In this document: positions 27,496 through 35,847 of the stretch, one piece after another
Layout of the letters: every line of letters begins with the position of its first letter
Position numbering within the stretch: position 1 is the first letter of the stretch
Source: Sphingomonas sp. Y38-1Y
GTDB lineage: Bacteria; Pseudomonadota; Alphaproteobacteria; Sphingomonadales; Sphingomonadaceae
Length of the DNA stretch: 64,000 bases
Direction: 5' to 3'
Assembly: GCF_032391395.1 (NCBI RefSeq)
Contig: NZ_CP135916.1
Location: 1,302,001 to 1,366,000, forward strand
The notes under the pieces: model-generated
What the model was told of the DNA's origin: nothing
The model's database searches: none
The model's input: only the letters and a program-made list of their open reading frames with translations
Program-made: the position numbers and the translations under genes

Positions 27496-28002
27496 TCAGC
27501 TGCCCTTGCGGCCGAGCTTGTCCACCCGCGCGCGGACGTCCGCGGCCACATCGGGCGTCACGAACTTGCCGATATCCCCGCCATACAGCGCGATTTCCTT
27601 GACCAGGCGGCTGGCGATCGGCTGCAGCGAGACGTCGGCCATCAGGAAGACCGTCTCAATCCGATCGTTGAGCTGCTGGTTCATGCCGGCCATCTGATAT
27701 TCGTATTCGAAGTCGGCGACCGCGCGCAGCCCGCGGACGATCATGTCCGCCCCCTCGCGCTCGGCGAAGTCCATTAGCAGCGAATCGAACGCGACGACGT
27801 GGATCTCGCCGTCCAGCTCCGCGACCTCGCGCCGGACCATCTCCATGCGTTCGTCCAGCGTGAACATCGGCGACTTGGACGGGTTGGTGGTGACGCCGAT
27901 CACCAGCCGGTCGACGATCCGCGCCGCTCGCCCGATGATGTCCATGTGGCCGAGCGTGACGGGGTCGAAGGTGCCGGGATAGACAGCAGTGCGTGCGCTC
28001 AC
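27496..28002 (-). CDS. coaD: Phosphopantetheine adenylyltransferase
   Basis: CoaD joins ATP and 4'-phosphopantetheine to make dephospho-CoA, the penultimate step of coenzyme A synthesis. The 168-residue length is standard. The nucleotidyltransferase signature YPGTFDPVTLGHMDII (T-x-G-H at about 15-18) and the downstream RGLRAVADFEYEYQMAGMN segment are intact. The start is a GTG at 28002 that overlaps the upstream ispA stop codon (GTGA), implying translational coupling. The upstream genes ispA and xseB belong to the same operon. Confidence 0.95.
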   Translation of the reverse strand: MSARTAVYPGTFDPVTLGHMDIIGRAARIVDRLVIGVTTNPSKSPMFTLDERMEMVRREVAELDGEIHVVAFDSLLMDFAEREGADMIVRGLRAVADFEYEYQMAGMNQQLNDRIETVFLMADVSLQPIASRLVKEIALYGGDIGKFVTPDVAADVRARVDKLGRKGS

Positions 28003-28910
28003 CGGTCGCGCTCCAGCGTGTAGCGGGCGAGGTCGCGGAGCAGGTCGGCTTCCGCGCCATAGGCGTGGAGGTGCGCGACCGCCTGGTCGACCAGCATCCG
28101 CGCCTGTTCCCGCGCGCGATCGACGCCGAGCAGCGAGACGAACGTTTCCTTGCCCGCGGCGCCGTCCTTGCGAAGCGCCTTTCCGACCTTGCCCTCGTCG
28201 CCTTCGATGTCGAGCAGGTCGTCGGCGATCTGGAAAGCGAGGCCGATGTCGCGGGCATAGCCCTTGAGCCCCGTGCGCCCCTCCGGCGCGATGCGGCCGA
28301 GGATCGCGCCTGCCTCGACCGAACAGGCGATCAGCGCGCCGGTCTTCATCGCTTGGAGGCGGGTGACGGTCGCGAGGTCGAAGCTCGACCGCTCCGCCTC
28401 CAGATCCATTGCCTGGCCGCCCGCCATCCCCGACGGCCCGGACGCGTGGGCGAGGCAGAGGATCAATTCCGAGCGCACAAAGGGGTCGGGGTGAGTCTTC
28501 TCGTCGGCGAGGATCTCGAAGGCGAGGGCGTGGAGGCAGTCGCCGGCCAGGATCGCCGTCGCCTCGTCGAATGCCTTGTGCACCGTCGGCTTGCCGCGGC
28601 GCAGATCGTCGTCGTCCATCGCCGGCAGGTCGTCATGGACGAGGCTGTAGACATGGATGCACTCGATCGCGGTCGCAACGCGCGCGGCGGCCTGGCGATC
28701 GACGCCGAACAGCCGCGCGGTCGCGAAAACGAGCAGCGGGCGCAGCCGCTTGCCGCCGCCGATCGCGGCATGGCGCATCGCCTTGTAGAGGTTCGCGCGC
28801 GCGTCGCCTGGTACGGGGAGCAGCGCGTCGAACTGCCGGTCCATCTCGGCCGTGATCTCGCGCATCGCGTTCTTGAGCGCGAGGCTGGGCGCGGCGAGCG
28901 TCATGCCCAT
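27999..28910 (-). CDS. ispA: Polyprenyl diphosphate synthase (farnesyl diphosphate synthase type)
   Basis: A 303-residue trans-prenyltransferase that condenses isopentenyl diphosphate with allylic diphosphates to make C15 (or possibly C20) precursors for quinones, undecaprenol and carotenoids. Both aspartate-rich motifs are present: HDDLPAMDDDDLRRG (about 92-106) and FQIADDLLD, plus GGKRLRPLL. The family position between xseB and coaD fits IspA; the exact product length is inferred. ATG 28910 overlaps the xseB TAA by one base (TAATG), and the stop overlaps coaD. Confidence 0.93.
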   Translation of the reverse strand: MGMTLAAPSLALKNAMREITAEMDRQFDALLPVPGDARANLYKAMRHAAIGGGKRLRPLLVFATARLFGVDRQAAARVATAIECIHVYSLVHDDLPAMDDDDLRRGKPTVHKAFDEATAILAGDCLHALAFEILADEKTHPDPFVRSELILCLAHASGPSGMAGGQAMDLEAERSSFDLATVTRLQAMKTGALIACSVEAGAILGRIAPEGRTGLKGYARDIGLAFQIADDLLDIEGDEGKVGKALRKDGAAGKETFVSLLGVDRAREQARMLVDQAVAHLHAYGAEADLLRDLARYTLERDR

Positions 28911-29152
28911 TACGCGCCGAAGGACGTGGTACCGGCGGCGCGGCCGTCGGCGTCAGTGCGGATCGCCTCGATCCGGGCCTGTGCCGCGTCGAGCCGCGCG
29001 GCGCATTGCCGCTTCAACTGATCGCCACGCTCGTAAAGGTCGATCGCTTCCTGAAGCGTCGCCTCGCCGCTTTCGAGCCGCGCGACGATGCGTTCGAGCT
29101 CCTTCAAAGCGTCCTCGAACGAAAGCTCGGCGATGCCGGATTCCTCTGCCAT
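28910..29152 (-). CDS. xseB: Exodeoxyribonuclease VII small subunit
   Basis: An 80-residue helical subunit of exonuclease VII, which degrades single-stranded DNA with the large subunit XseA (not in this window). The family core is visible as [20 protein letters not shown] followed by [17 protein letters not shown] take the ATG at 29152; the longer frame runs into an unrelated sequence that belongs to the divergent aldehyde dehydrogenase promoter. It is the first gene of the xseB-ispA-coaD operon, a common alphaproteobacterial and enterobacterial pairing of xseB with ispA. Confidence 0.93.
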   Translation of the reverse strand: MAEESGIAELSFEDALKELERIVARLESGEATLQEAIDLYERGDQLKRQCAARLDAAQARIEAIRTDADGRAAGTTSFGA

Positions 29153-29248
29153 GCCCTGCCTATGCGGCAGGTTGTGCCCGACGCGCAATGGGGAGCCATC
29201 CCCCGTCCCGCGGGTTCTGATCGGCAAACCAGTCGAGGGAACCCTTTC

Positions 29249-30613
29249 ATGTTCGAGACCGTCAATCCCGCCACCGGCGAGAAGCGCCCGCCGATCGAGG
29301 AACTGGACGAAGCCGGCATCGACGCCGCGCTGGATCGCGCGCACGCCGCCTATCGGACATGGCGCCGGACGCCGATCGAGCAGCGGACCGCATTGCTCGG
29401 TCGCATCGCCGACGCGTTCGAAGCGAACAAGGACCGGCTCGCGCGCGCCGCGACCGAGGAGATGGGCAAGACGCTGAAGTCCGCCGTCGCCGAGGTCGAG
29501 AAGTGCGTCGCGGGCTTCCGCTATTATGCCGAGGCCGGGCCCGACTTCCTCAAGGAATCGACGGTGCCGCTGAAGGGCGGGCGCGCGATCGCGACCTGGC
29601 ATCCGATCGGCCCGGTGCTGGCGATCATGCCATGGAACTTCCCCTATTGGCAGGTCGTCCGCTTCCTCGCGCCGACGATCCTGGCGGGCAATGTCGGCCT
29701 GCTAAAACACGCGTCGATCACGCAGGAATGCGGCGCGCTGATCGAGGAGATGGTGCGAGCGGGCGGGGCGCCGGACGGGCTGTTCCAGAACCTTCCCATC
29801 AAGTCGGGTGCGGTCGAGGCGCTGATCGGCGATGATCGCGTCGCCGCGGTGACGCTGACCGGCAGCGAGGGCGCGGGGCAGAAGGTGGCCGAGGCGGCGG
29901 GTCGCGCGCTCAAGAAGGTGGTGCTGGAGCTTGGCGGGTCGGACCCGTTCATCGTCCTTCCCTCCGCCGATCTCGACGAGGCGGCCAAGGTCGCGACCAC
30001 CGCGCGCATCCAGAATGCCGGCCAGTCGTGCATCTGCGCCAAGCGGATGATCGTCCATGCCGACGTGTTCGACGCATTCCTCGACAAGTTCTCCGAAGCG
30101 ATGCGCGCGGCCAAGGTCGGCGATCCGATGGACGCGGGGAGCGACATCGGCCCGCTGTCGAGCTTCGAGCAGCGCGACACCGTGATCGAGCAGGTGGCGC
30201 GGGCGCGGGAGGAAGGCGCGCGGCTGTTGTTCGGCGCGGAGAAGCCCGACCTGCCCGGCGCGTACCTGACGCCCGGCATCCTCCTCGACGTCGATCCGGA
30301 AAGCGACTTCGCCAAGGAGGAGCTGTTCGGCCCGGTGGCGATGGTGTTCAAGGCGGACGACCTGGACGCCGCGATCGCGCTCGCCAACGACATTCCGTTC
30401 GGCCTCGGCTCGTCGATCTGGACGAACGACGATGGCGAGCGCGAGCGGCTGGTCCGCGACCTCGAATGCGGCATGGTCGCGGTCAACCAGATGCTCGCCT
30501 CGACCCCCGAGGCACCGTTCGGCGGGATCAAGCGTTCTGGGCATGGGCGCGAGCTGGGTCCCTGGGGCCTGCACGAGTTCATGAACCTCAAGGCCGTCAT
30601 GCTGAAGGATTGA
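29249..30613 (+). CDS. NAD(P)-dependent aldehyde / succinate-semialdehyde dehydrogenase
   Basis: A 454-residue aldehyde dehydrogenase. The catalytic Cys is in [11 protein letters not shown] (near 260) and the general-base Glu in LELGGSDPF (near 228). The nucleotide-binding segment [13 protein letters not shown] and the C-terminal [15 protein letters not shown] are also intact. The short length (about 455) and these motifs are typical of the GabD/Sad-like succinate-semialdehyde group, so that substrate is likely but not certain. ATG 29249 has GAGGGA 9 bases upstream. A small membrane-protein gene follows by 18 bp. Confidence 0.9.
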   Translation: MFETVNPATGEKRPPIEELDEAGIDAALDRAHAAYRTWRRTPIEQRTALLGRIADAFEANKDRLARAATEEMGKTLKSAVAEVEKCVAGFRYYAEAGPDFLKESTVPLKGGRAIATWHPIGPVLAIMPWNFPYWQVVRFLAPTILAGNVGLLKHASITQECGALIEEMVRAGGAPDGLFQNLPIKSGAVEALIGDDRVAAVTLTGSEGAGQKVAEAAGRALKKVVLELGGSDPFIVLPSADLDEAAKVATTARIQNAGQSCICAKRMIVHADVFDAFLDKFSEAMRAAKVGDPMDAGSDIGPLSSFEQRDTVIEQVARAREEGARLLFGAEKPDLPGAYLTPGILLDVDPESDFAKEELFGPVAMVFKADDLDAAIALANDIPFGLGSSIWTNDDGERERLVRDLECGMVAVNQMLASTPEAPFGGIKRSGHGRELGPWGLHEFMNLKAVMLKD

Positions 30614-30631
30614 GGAAGAGGAAGGGGCGCC

Positions 30632-30820
30632 ATGTTCGTCAACTTCAACCCCGACTGGCCGCCCCCGCCCGAGCCGCCTGCACCGCCGCCGCCCCGCCTG
30701 GACAAGCAGGGCGAGGCGCGGCTGGGCTGGGTGATCGCGCTCAACCTGGCGATGCTGATCCTGGGACCGCTCGCCGGCGCGACGGTGCTCCAGGCGCTGG
30801 TGGCGCTGTTCGCGGGTTGA
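30632..30820 (+). CDS. Small proline-rich single-pass membrane protein
   Basis: A 62-residue product with a proline-rich N-terminus (DWPPPPEPPAPPPPR) and one C-terminal transmembrane helix (about 32-60, WVIALNLAMLILGPLAG). It has a strong GGAAGGGG ribosome-binding site and lies 18 bp after the aldehyde dehydrogenase gene. I do not recognise a family, and function is unknown. Confidence 0.65.
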   Translation: MFVNFNPDWPPPPEPPAPPPPRLDKQGEARLGWVIALNLAMLILGPLAGATVLQALVALFAG

Positions 30821-30852
30821 GCGCGGGCGCGACTGCCGCTAGGGCGCGCGCA

Positions 30853-31215
30853 CCAGAGGGCCGGGCGGCCGCGGGCGGGTTAAACCGCGCGAGGAAAGTC
30901 CGGGCTCCACGAGACAACGGTGCCGGGTAACGCCCGGCGGGGGCGACCCCAGGGAAAGTGCCACAGAGAGCAGACGGCCAAGGCTTCGGCCCGGTCAAGG
31001 TGAAAGGGTGCGGCAAGAGCGCACCGCGCGCCCGGTAACGGGGGCGGCACGGCAAACCCCACCGGGAGCAAGACCGAATAGGGGCGGCACATGGGCCTTG
31101 TCTCGGCCCGTCGCCCGGGTTGGTTGCTTGAGCGCGCCGGCAACGACGCGCCTAGAGGAATGGTCGCCCATCCTTCTTCGGAAGGTGGACAGAACCCGGC
31201 TTACAGGCCCTCTGG
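30853..31215 (+). ncRNA. rnpB: RNase P RNA, bacterial class A
   Basis: The catalytic RNA of RNase P, which matures tRNA 5' ends. The ends pair as P1 (CCAGAGGGCC at 30853-30862 with GGCCCTCTGG at 31206-31215). The conserved P4-side core GAGGAAAGTCCGGGCTCC begins at about 30891, and the 3' partner ACAGAACCCGGCTTA lies at about 31190. The intervening GC-rich helices fit a class A alphaproteobacterial form. A T-rich stretch (GATTTTTTAGG) directly after P1 should terminate transcription. Confidence 0.95.
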
Positions 31216-31223
31216 TGATTTTT
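31206..31223 (+). terminator. Terminator of rnpB
   Basis: The 3' strand of the P1 helix is followed by six T residues at about 31218-31223, giving intrinsic termination at the RNA end. Confidence 0.6.
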
Positions 31224-31263
31224 TAGGCGCGGGCGGGGAGGCTAGCTCCTCGGATTCCGCCTC

Positions 31264-31710
31264 TCAACATCGGCTGACCTTTCGCCACTCGGCTAAACGC
31301 GCCTCGACAAAGCGAGTCGCAACTGCCTGCGTCTCCCATGTGTCCGGAACGTCGTACAGCGTCTGGCTACTAAAGAATTCGTGGTCGTAGTCAGCATGAT
31401 ACGACCCTGGATCAGTATGAAGCCCATCGCTGCCAGCATAGTAATGCGCAGCGAAGCGATTCCCCTCACTGTTCAGGTCCTCATCGGTGAACTTTCCATC
31501 GCAGACATTGAAGAACCATTCTCCGGGCGTAACTTCTTGTCGACGAAGTTGCGAGAGCTCGTCAGCGAAGTCCTCAATGTGCAGGTCGCTCGCCATACCG
31601 TTCAGAACAGCCCACGATGCGAACATCGCGATGTGCGTTCCCCCCGCGGTTTCGGGCAGGTTGGATGGAAAATCACCGCCATAATGCCAGGACGCATCAT
31701 CGTACTTCAT
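31264..31710 (-). CDS. DUF7832-like protein of unknown function
   Basis: A 148-residue cytoplasmic protein beginning MKYDDASWHYGGDFP and continuing LPETAGGTHIAMFASWAVLNG, the hallmark of a small family recently named DUF7832; its function is unknown. ATG 31710 has GAGG 7 bases upstream; a longer form to 31857 adds a non-conserved leader. Its G+C content is visibly lower than both neighbours (rnpB and the J-domain gene), suggesting later acquisition beside rnpB. It is convergent with rnpB. Confidence 0.72.
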   Translation of the reverse strand: MKYDDASWHYGGDFPSNLPETAGGTHIAMFASWAVLNGMASDLHIEDFADELSQLRRQEVTPGEWFFNVCDGKFTDEDLNSEGNRFAAHYYAGSDGLHTDPGSYHADYDHEFFSSQTLYDVPDTWETQAVATRFVEARLAEWRKVSRC

Positions 31711-31879
31711 GGAACCGGCCTCGTGTGCGGAAGCAGATTGGCGCACGCCACGAGGATCGGCAATCGGGCGTGATCGCACGGCCGGGCGAGTCGAGACCTG
31801 AAGGTACATAGCCCCGCGATCCCAAGCCCCTCCATCCCCGCTTGCGTGGGCCAGCATCGGGCCTATCTGCTAGCCGACG

Positions 31880-32416
31880 ATGGTACGGCCGACACGATCC
31901 AACGACTGGGGCTTTCCGCGGTGGCGCGGGTATGAGGACGAGCGGGCGGCGGCGAAGGTGCGGCTGTGCGATCGCCATGGCTGCGACGCGCCCGGCAACT
32001 GTCCCGCGCCCAAGTCGCCCAACAGCCCCGAGCGCTGGTATTTCTGCGAGACGCACGCCGCCGAATACAACAAGGGCTGGGACTATTTCGCCGGGCTTTC
32101 CGCCGAGGAAGCCGCGCAGCGCGAAGCGGACGAGCGGCGCGATGCGTCGGGCTTTGCCGAGTCGAAGCACAATGCCTGGGCCGGTCCGGGTGACGGCAGC
32201 CGGTCGCGCGACGAGATGCGTGCGCTGGGCGTGCTGGAGCTCGATCCCGATGCCGATTTCGAGGCGGTGAAGCTCGCCTGGCGGCGGCTCGCCAAGGCCA
32301 ACCATCCCGACATCCGCCCCGGCGATGCCGAGGCCGCGGAACGCTTCCGCGCGGGTCAGGCCGCGTACGACGTACTGCGTACGGCCGAGGAGCGGCGCCA
32401 GTGGAAGCCCGCCTGA
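31880..32416 (+). CDS. C-terminal J-domain protein with N-terminal Cys/His cluster
   Basis: A 178-residue co-chaperone-like protein. The J domain is at the C-terminus (about 113-175: MRALGVLELDPDADFEAVKLAW then ANHPDIRPGD), with the HPD motif needed to stimulate DnaK. The N-terminal region has CDRHGC, a nearby Cys and CETH, which could bind zinc. There is no Gly/Phe linker or DnaJ zinc repeat, so it is a specialised J protein rather than DnaJ. The ferredoxin-like gene starts 18 bp downstream. Confidence 0.85.
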   Translation: MVRPTRSNDWGFPRWRGYEDERAAAKVRLCDRHGCDAPGNCPAPKSPNSPERWYFCETHAAEYNKGWDYFAGLSAEEAAQREADERRDASGFAESKHNAWAGPGDGSRSRDEMRALGVLELDPDADFEAVKLAWRRLAKANHPDIRPGDAEAAERFRAGQAAYDVLRTAEERRQWKPA

Positions 32417-32434
32417 GCGCGTGAAGGGCCCTTG

Positions 32435-32776
32435 GTGAAGACTGAGCTCCGCTCCAACTGGTCGAACGCCGTCCTCGTCTGCGCCAAATGCTCGAAGCGC
32501 GTCGATGGCGGCTTTGGCGACAAGGGCAGGACGCCGCTCGCCAAGGCGCTGCGCCGGCATCTGAAGCTCAGGAAGGGGCGCAAGGGCGCTGCGGGGGTGG
32601 TCGAGGTCAAGTGCCTGGGCGTCTGCCCGCGCGATGCCGTGGTGGTGGTCAACGGCGCCGAGAGCCGGACGTGGCATCTGGTGCGGCCGGCGAGCGACCT
32701 GGACGAGGTCGCGGCGGCGGTGGGGCTGAGCGAAGATCGTACCTCCCCGGAACGGGGAGGGGGACCGCCGGCGTAG
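32435..32776 (+). CDS. Thioredoxin-like [2Fe-2S] ferredoxin domain protein
   Basis: A 113-residue protein with the CxxC...C-x3-C pattern of thioredoxin-fold [2Fe-2S] proteins: VLVCAKCSKR near residue 15 and VKCLGVCPRDAVVVV near 60. It probably binds an iron-sulfur cluster for electron transfer or sensing. The GTG at 32435 has AAGGG 6 bases upstream. The last 14 or so residues (TSPERGGGPPA) and the TAG stop come from a palindromic intergenic repeat that begins at about 32741. The convergent sufE gene may be a functional neighbour in Fe-S metabolism. Confidence 0.78.
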   Translation: MKTELRSNWSNAVLVCAKCSKRVDGGFGDKGRTPLAKALRRHLKLRKGRKGAAGVVEVKCLGVCPRDAVVVVNGAESRTWHLVRPASDLDEVAAAVGLSEDRTSPERGGGPPA

Positions 32777-32876
32777 CCGGGGGTGGAGGAGTGTTCTTGC
32801 TCTCCGCTGGCGTGCCGCTTGCGGCGCCACCCCTCCACCAGCCTGCGGCTGGTCCCCCTCCCCGTACCGGGGAGGT
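32741..32876. repeat. Palindromic repeat pair, family E (inside the 3' end of the ferredoxin-like gene)
   Basis: Inverted arms ACCTCCCCGGAACGGGGAGG (32741) and CCTCCCCGTACCGGGGAGGT (32857) enclose a second inverted pair, GGGGTGGAGG-type versus CCCCTCCACC-type, giving a large hairpin. It lies between the convergent ferredoxin-like and sufE genes and supplies the former's stop codon. Confidence 0.8.
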
Positions 32877-32883
32877 GCTTGCG

Positions 32884-33288
32884 TCAGCTCTGCCGCGCCG
32901 CCGTTTCCCGGATCAGTGCGATCATATTGGGGATGCCTTGCGTGCGGTTCGAGCTCAGCTGGTTCTTGAGGTCGAAGGGGGCGAGTGCCGCCTCGATATC
33001 GGTGGCGAGGATCGCTCGCGGGGCCTGGTCCTGTACCGTTAGCAGGACGAGCGCGATGATCCCCTTGGTGATCGCGGCATTGCTGTCCGCGAGGAAGTGG
33101 AGCGTGCCGTCCTCGCCCCGTGTGGGATAGACCCAGACCGACGCCGAGCAGCCGCGCACCAGCGTCGCCTCGGTCTTGAGCGCGTCGGGCATCGGCTCGA
33201 GCGCGCGGCCGAGGTCGATGAGCAGGCGATAGCGGTCGTCGCCTTCGAGAAACGCATATTCGTCGGCGAGGTCGGTGAGGCTGGACAT
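32884..33288 (-). CDS. sufE: Cysteine desulfuration protein SufE
   Basis: SufE accepts sulfur from the cysteine desulfurase SufS as a persulfide and passes it on for iron-sulfur cluster assembly. The 134-residue length and the active-site VRGCSASVW (Cys near 47) are typical, with DRYRLLIDLGRALEPMP before it and a Gly-Ile-Pro-Asn-Met helix near the end. It stands apart from any suf operon in this window. Its stop is only 7 bp from the palindromic repeat shared with the convergent ferredoxin-like gene. Confidence 0.93.
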   Translation of the reverse strand: MSSLTDLADEYAFLEGDDRYRLLIDLGRALEPMPDALKTEATLVRGCSASVWVYPTRGEDGTLHFLADSNAAITKGIIALVLLTVQDQAPRAILATDIEAALAPFDLKNQLSSNRTQGIPNMIALIRETAARQS

Positions 33289-33352
33289 GCGCGCCGCATA
33301 GCGGGGGCGGGCGGGGGCGTCACCCTGTCCGTTCGGCGGCGGGTGTTCGGGG

Positions 33353-33434
33353 CACGTCCTTCGACAAGCTCAGGGCGAACGGGGAGAGGTGACGTGTTCC
33401 AAACCGTTCGTCCTGAGCTTGTCGAAGGGCGTGC
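33353..33434. repeat. Palindromic repeat pair, family A
   Basis: Inverted arms with CTTCGACAAGCTCAG (33360 region) and CTGAGCTTGTCGAAG (33412 region), about 22 bases apart. They lie between sufE and the proline-rich gene, both on the minus strand. The 193 bp between these genes hold nothing else I can support. Confidence 0.85.
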
Positions 33435-33481
33435 CGAATGCGCTTCGGTGAAGGGGCGGGCGGAACCCGCCCCTTTGCCGT

Positions 33482-33709
33482 TCAGGCGACCGGCTGGCCG
33501 GGCGCGATGTCGGGGCCACCGGGTTGCGGCGAGGGGACGTCGATGTCCGGCCCAACCGGCGGCGTTTCCGCGGGCGGTTCGGTGGGCTGGCCCGGGATGC
33601 CCGGCTGGGCGGGACTGCCCGGGTGCGGCGGCGCCTCGGCGGGCGGAGTGGCCGGCTGGCCGGGCGTGCTGGGCTCGGGCGCTTCGGGGATGGGGGGCTC
33701 GACGGGCAT
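33482..33709 (-). CDS. Small proline-rich protein of unknown function
   Basis: A 75-residue protein made almost entirely of Pro, Gly, Ala, Glu and Gln (PVEPPIPEAPEPSTPGQPA at the start), without a signal peptide or membrane helix; it is probably disordered. A strong AAGGAG lies 7 bases before the ATG, which is the best evidence that it is expressed. Function is unknown. Confidence 0.6.
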   Translation of the reverse strand: MPVEPPIPEAPEPSTPGQPATPPAEAPPHPGSPAQPGIPGQPTEPPAETPPVGPDIDVPSPQPGGPDIAPGQPVA

Positions 33710-33823
33710 TGGACGTCTCCTTCATGCCCTTCAACGATCGCCCCCGCGCGCGGTTGCCGGCGCCCTTGTCTGTAGTCCGCTTGCTGCTATAGACGCCCGC
33801 TGACCGGCGGTGTCCTCTCTCAT

Positions 33824-33908
33824 GCGGGCGTGGCGGAACTGGTAGACGCAGCAGGTTTAGGTCCTGCCATCGCAAGATGTGGGGGTTCGAGTCCCTTCGC
33901 CCGCACCA
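33824..33908 (+). tRNA. tRNA-Leu(UAG)
   Basis: An 85-nt tRNA with a 7-bp acceptor stem (GCGGGCG / CGCCCGC), D-arm GTGGCGGAACTGGTAGACGC, anticodon stem-loop GCAGG-TTTAGGT-CCTGC (anticodon TAG), a long leucine-type variable arm and T-arm GGGTTCGAGTCCC. CCA (33906-33908) is encoded. The trigger factor gene begins 70 bp downstream. Confidence 0.96.
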
Positions 33909-33977
33909 GTCTCCGCCCTCGACGAGGGAACGGGATCGCCACAGACCTTCAACCAGACGAAAGCGCGAACCCGAAGA

Positions 33978-35651
33978 ATGCAGACTGTCGAGACGCTGAA
34001 CGAGGGCCTCAAGCGCGCCTATACGCTCACCATCACCGCCGGCGAGATCGACGGCAAGGTCGAGGCCGAGGTCAAGCGCGCCGCGCCGACGATCCGCATG
34101 CCCGGCTTCCGCCCCGGCAAGGTGCCCGCCAACCTGATCCGCAAGATGCACGGCCCGGCGCTGGCGCAGGACGCGCTCAACACGTCGATCCAGGAAGGCG
34201 TGCAGAAGCTGATCGCCGAGCAGCAGCTTCGCCCCGCGATGCAGCCGGCGGTCGAGCTGAACGAGGGCTATGAGCCCGGCAAGGATGCCGAGGTCAAGGT
34301 GACGCTGGAGGTGCTGCCGCAGGTGCCCGCGCCCAAGATCGACGGCCTGAAGCTCGAGCGGCTGGTCGTCCCCGTCGCCGACGAGCGCGTCGACGAACAG
34401 CTCCAGCAGCTCGCCAGCGGCCAGAAGAAGTGGGAAGAGGCCGAGGACCGCGCGGCGGAGACCGGCGACCTGGTCGTCATGGACTTCGTCGGCAAGGTCG
34501 ACGGCGTCGCCTTCGACGGCGGCACCGGCGAGGACATGTCGGTCGAGATCGGCACCGGTCGCCTGATCCCCGGCTTCGAGGACCAGATCGTCGGCGTGAA
34601 GGCGGGCGACGAGAAGCAGATCGAAGTGACCTTCCCCGCCGATTACGGCGTCGACACGCTGGCGGGCAAGCCGGCGACGTTCGACCTCGTCATCAAGTCG
34701 GTGAAGACCGCCGGCGAGACCGTGATCGACGACGAGTTCGCCAAGTCGCTGGGCCTCGAGGGTCTGGACCAGCTCAAGGGCCTGCTGCGCGGCCAGCTCG
34801 AGAACGAGACGGGTCAGCTGACGCGCACGCACATGAAGCGCAAGCTGCTCGACCAGCTGGCCGAGGGCCACGACTTCGAGGTGCCGCCGTCGATGGTGGA
34901 TGCCGAGTTCGCGCAGATCTGGCAGCAGCTGGAGCATGAGGCGAGCCACGAGGAAGATCCCGAAGCGGCGATGAAGGAGCTCGAGGGCGAGCGCGACGAC
35001 TATCGCAAGATCGCCGAGCGCCGCGTCCGTCTGGGCCTTTTGCTGTCGGAAATCGGCCAGGCGAACGGCGTCGAGGTCAGCCAGGCCGAGATGCAGCGCC
35101 TGATCGCGCAGGCCGCGCAGCAGTACCGCCCCGAGGACCGTGAGCGGTTCGTTCAGTATGTCCAGCAGGAGCCGATGGCCGCCGCCCAGCTGCGCGCCCC
35201 GCTCTATGAGGACAAGGTCGTCGACTTCCTGTTCGACAAGGCCGAAGTCACCGATCGCGAAGTGACCAAGGAAGAGCTGGAGGGCGCGATCGAGGCCGAG
35301 GACGGCAACGTGCCGCACGTCCATGGTCCGGGCTGCGGCCACGATCACGACCACGACCATGCCTCCGCGCCCAAGAAGGCGAAGAAGGCCAAGGCCGTCG
35401 AAGTGACCGACAAGGACGTCGAGCCCGCCGCCGCCGATGCGCCGGCCGAGGCCGAGGCGCCCAAGAAGAAGGCCGCGACCAAGAAGGCCGCCGACGCTCC
35501 CGCCGAGGAAGCGCCGGTGACCGAGGCCGAAGCGCCGAAGAAGAAGGCCGCGCCCAAGAAGAAGGCCGAAGCCGCCGAGGGCGACGCCGCCCCCGCCGCC
35601 GACGCGCCCAAGAAGAAGGCGCCGGCCAAGAAGAAGGCCGAGGCGGAGTGA
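33978..35651 (+). CDS. tig: Trigger factor chaperone with extended His-rich and Lys/Ala-rich tail
   Basis: Trigger factor binds ribosomes near the tunnel exit, folds nascent chains and isomerises prolines. The ribosome-binding signature is visible as GFRPGKVP near residue 42; the FKBP-type domain (about 160-245) includes GDLVVMDFVGKVDG and LIPGFEDQIVG. The chaperone arms run to about residue 440. The 557-residue length exceeds the usual 430-450 because of a C-terminal tail. The tail first has HVHGPGCGHDHDHDH (about 450), then about 90 residues of repeated Lys/Ala/Glu modules (APKKKA-type) like histone H1 tails. ATG 33978 follows a GAAG; an earlier in-frame start would overlap tRNA-Leu. Confidence 0.95.
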   Translation: MQTVETLNEGLKRAYTLTITAGEIDGKVEAEVKRAAPTIRMPGFRPGKVPANLIRKMHGPALAQDALNTSIQEGVQKLIAEQQLRPAMQPAVELNEGYEPGKDAEVKVTLEVLPQVPAPKIDGLKLERLVVPVADERVDEQLQQLASGQKKWEEAEDRAAETGDLVVMDFVGKVDGVAFDGGTGEDMSVEIGTGRLIPGFEDQIVGVKAGDEKQIEVTFPADYGVDTLAGKPATFDLVIKSVKTAGETVIDDEFAKSLGLEGLDQLKGLLRGQLENETGQLTRTHMKRKLLDQLAEGHDFEVPPSMVDAEFAQIWQQLEHEASHEEDPEAAMKELEGERDDYRKIAERRVRLGLLLSEIGQANGVEVSQAEMQRLIAQAAQQYRPEDRERFVQYVQQEPMAAAQLRAPLYEDKVVDFLFDKAEVTDREVTKEELEGAIEAEDGNVPHVHGPGCGHDHDHDHASAPKKAKKAKAVEVTDKDVEPAAADAPAEAEAPKKKAATKKAADAPAEEAPVTEAEAPKKKAAPKKKAEAAEGDAAPAADAPKKKAPAKKKAEAE

Positions 35652-35656
35652 CGTTA

Positions 35657-35837
35657 ATCCCTCTCCCCCTGCGGGAGAGGGTTGCGAAGACTTGGCAGCT
35701 TGCTGCCTAGTCGAAGCTGGGTGAGGGGTATGCCGCGAGCGCGACGCGTTTGGCACCACCCTCATCCAAGCTCTGCTAGGTCGCTGGCGCGACCAAGCGA
35801 CGCTATCCTTCTCCCCTCAAGGGAGAAGGTTTGAGGG
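35657..35837. repeat. Long palindromic intergenic repeat, family F
   Basis: The whole gap between tig and the glycosyltransferase is an inverted structure. Outer arms CCCTCTCCCCCTGCGGGAGAGGG and CTTCTCCCCTCAAGGGAGAAGG are themselves palindromic, with an inner pair GGGTGAGGG-type / CCCTCATCC-type. A non-coding mobile-derived repeat is likely. Confidence 0.75.
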
Positions 35838-35847
35838 GGCAACGACG

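Noticed and set aside
33039..35765. Long minus-strand frame opposite trigger factor (908 codons)
   Set aside because: Leu/Gly/Arg repeat composition is the antisense of the Lys/Ala repeats of tig; it also spans tRNA-Leu.
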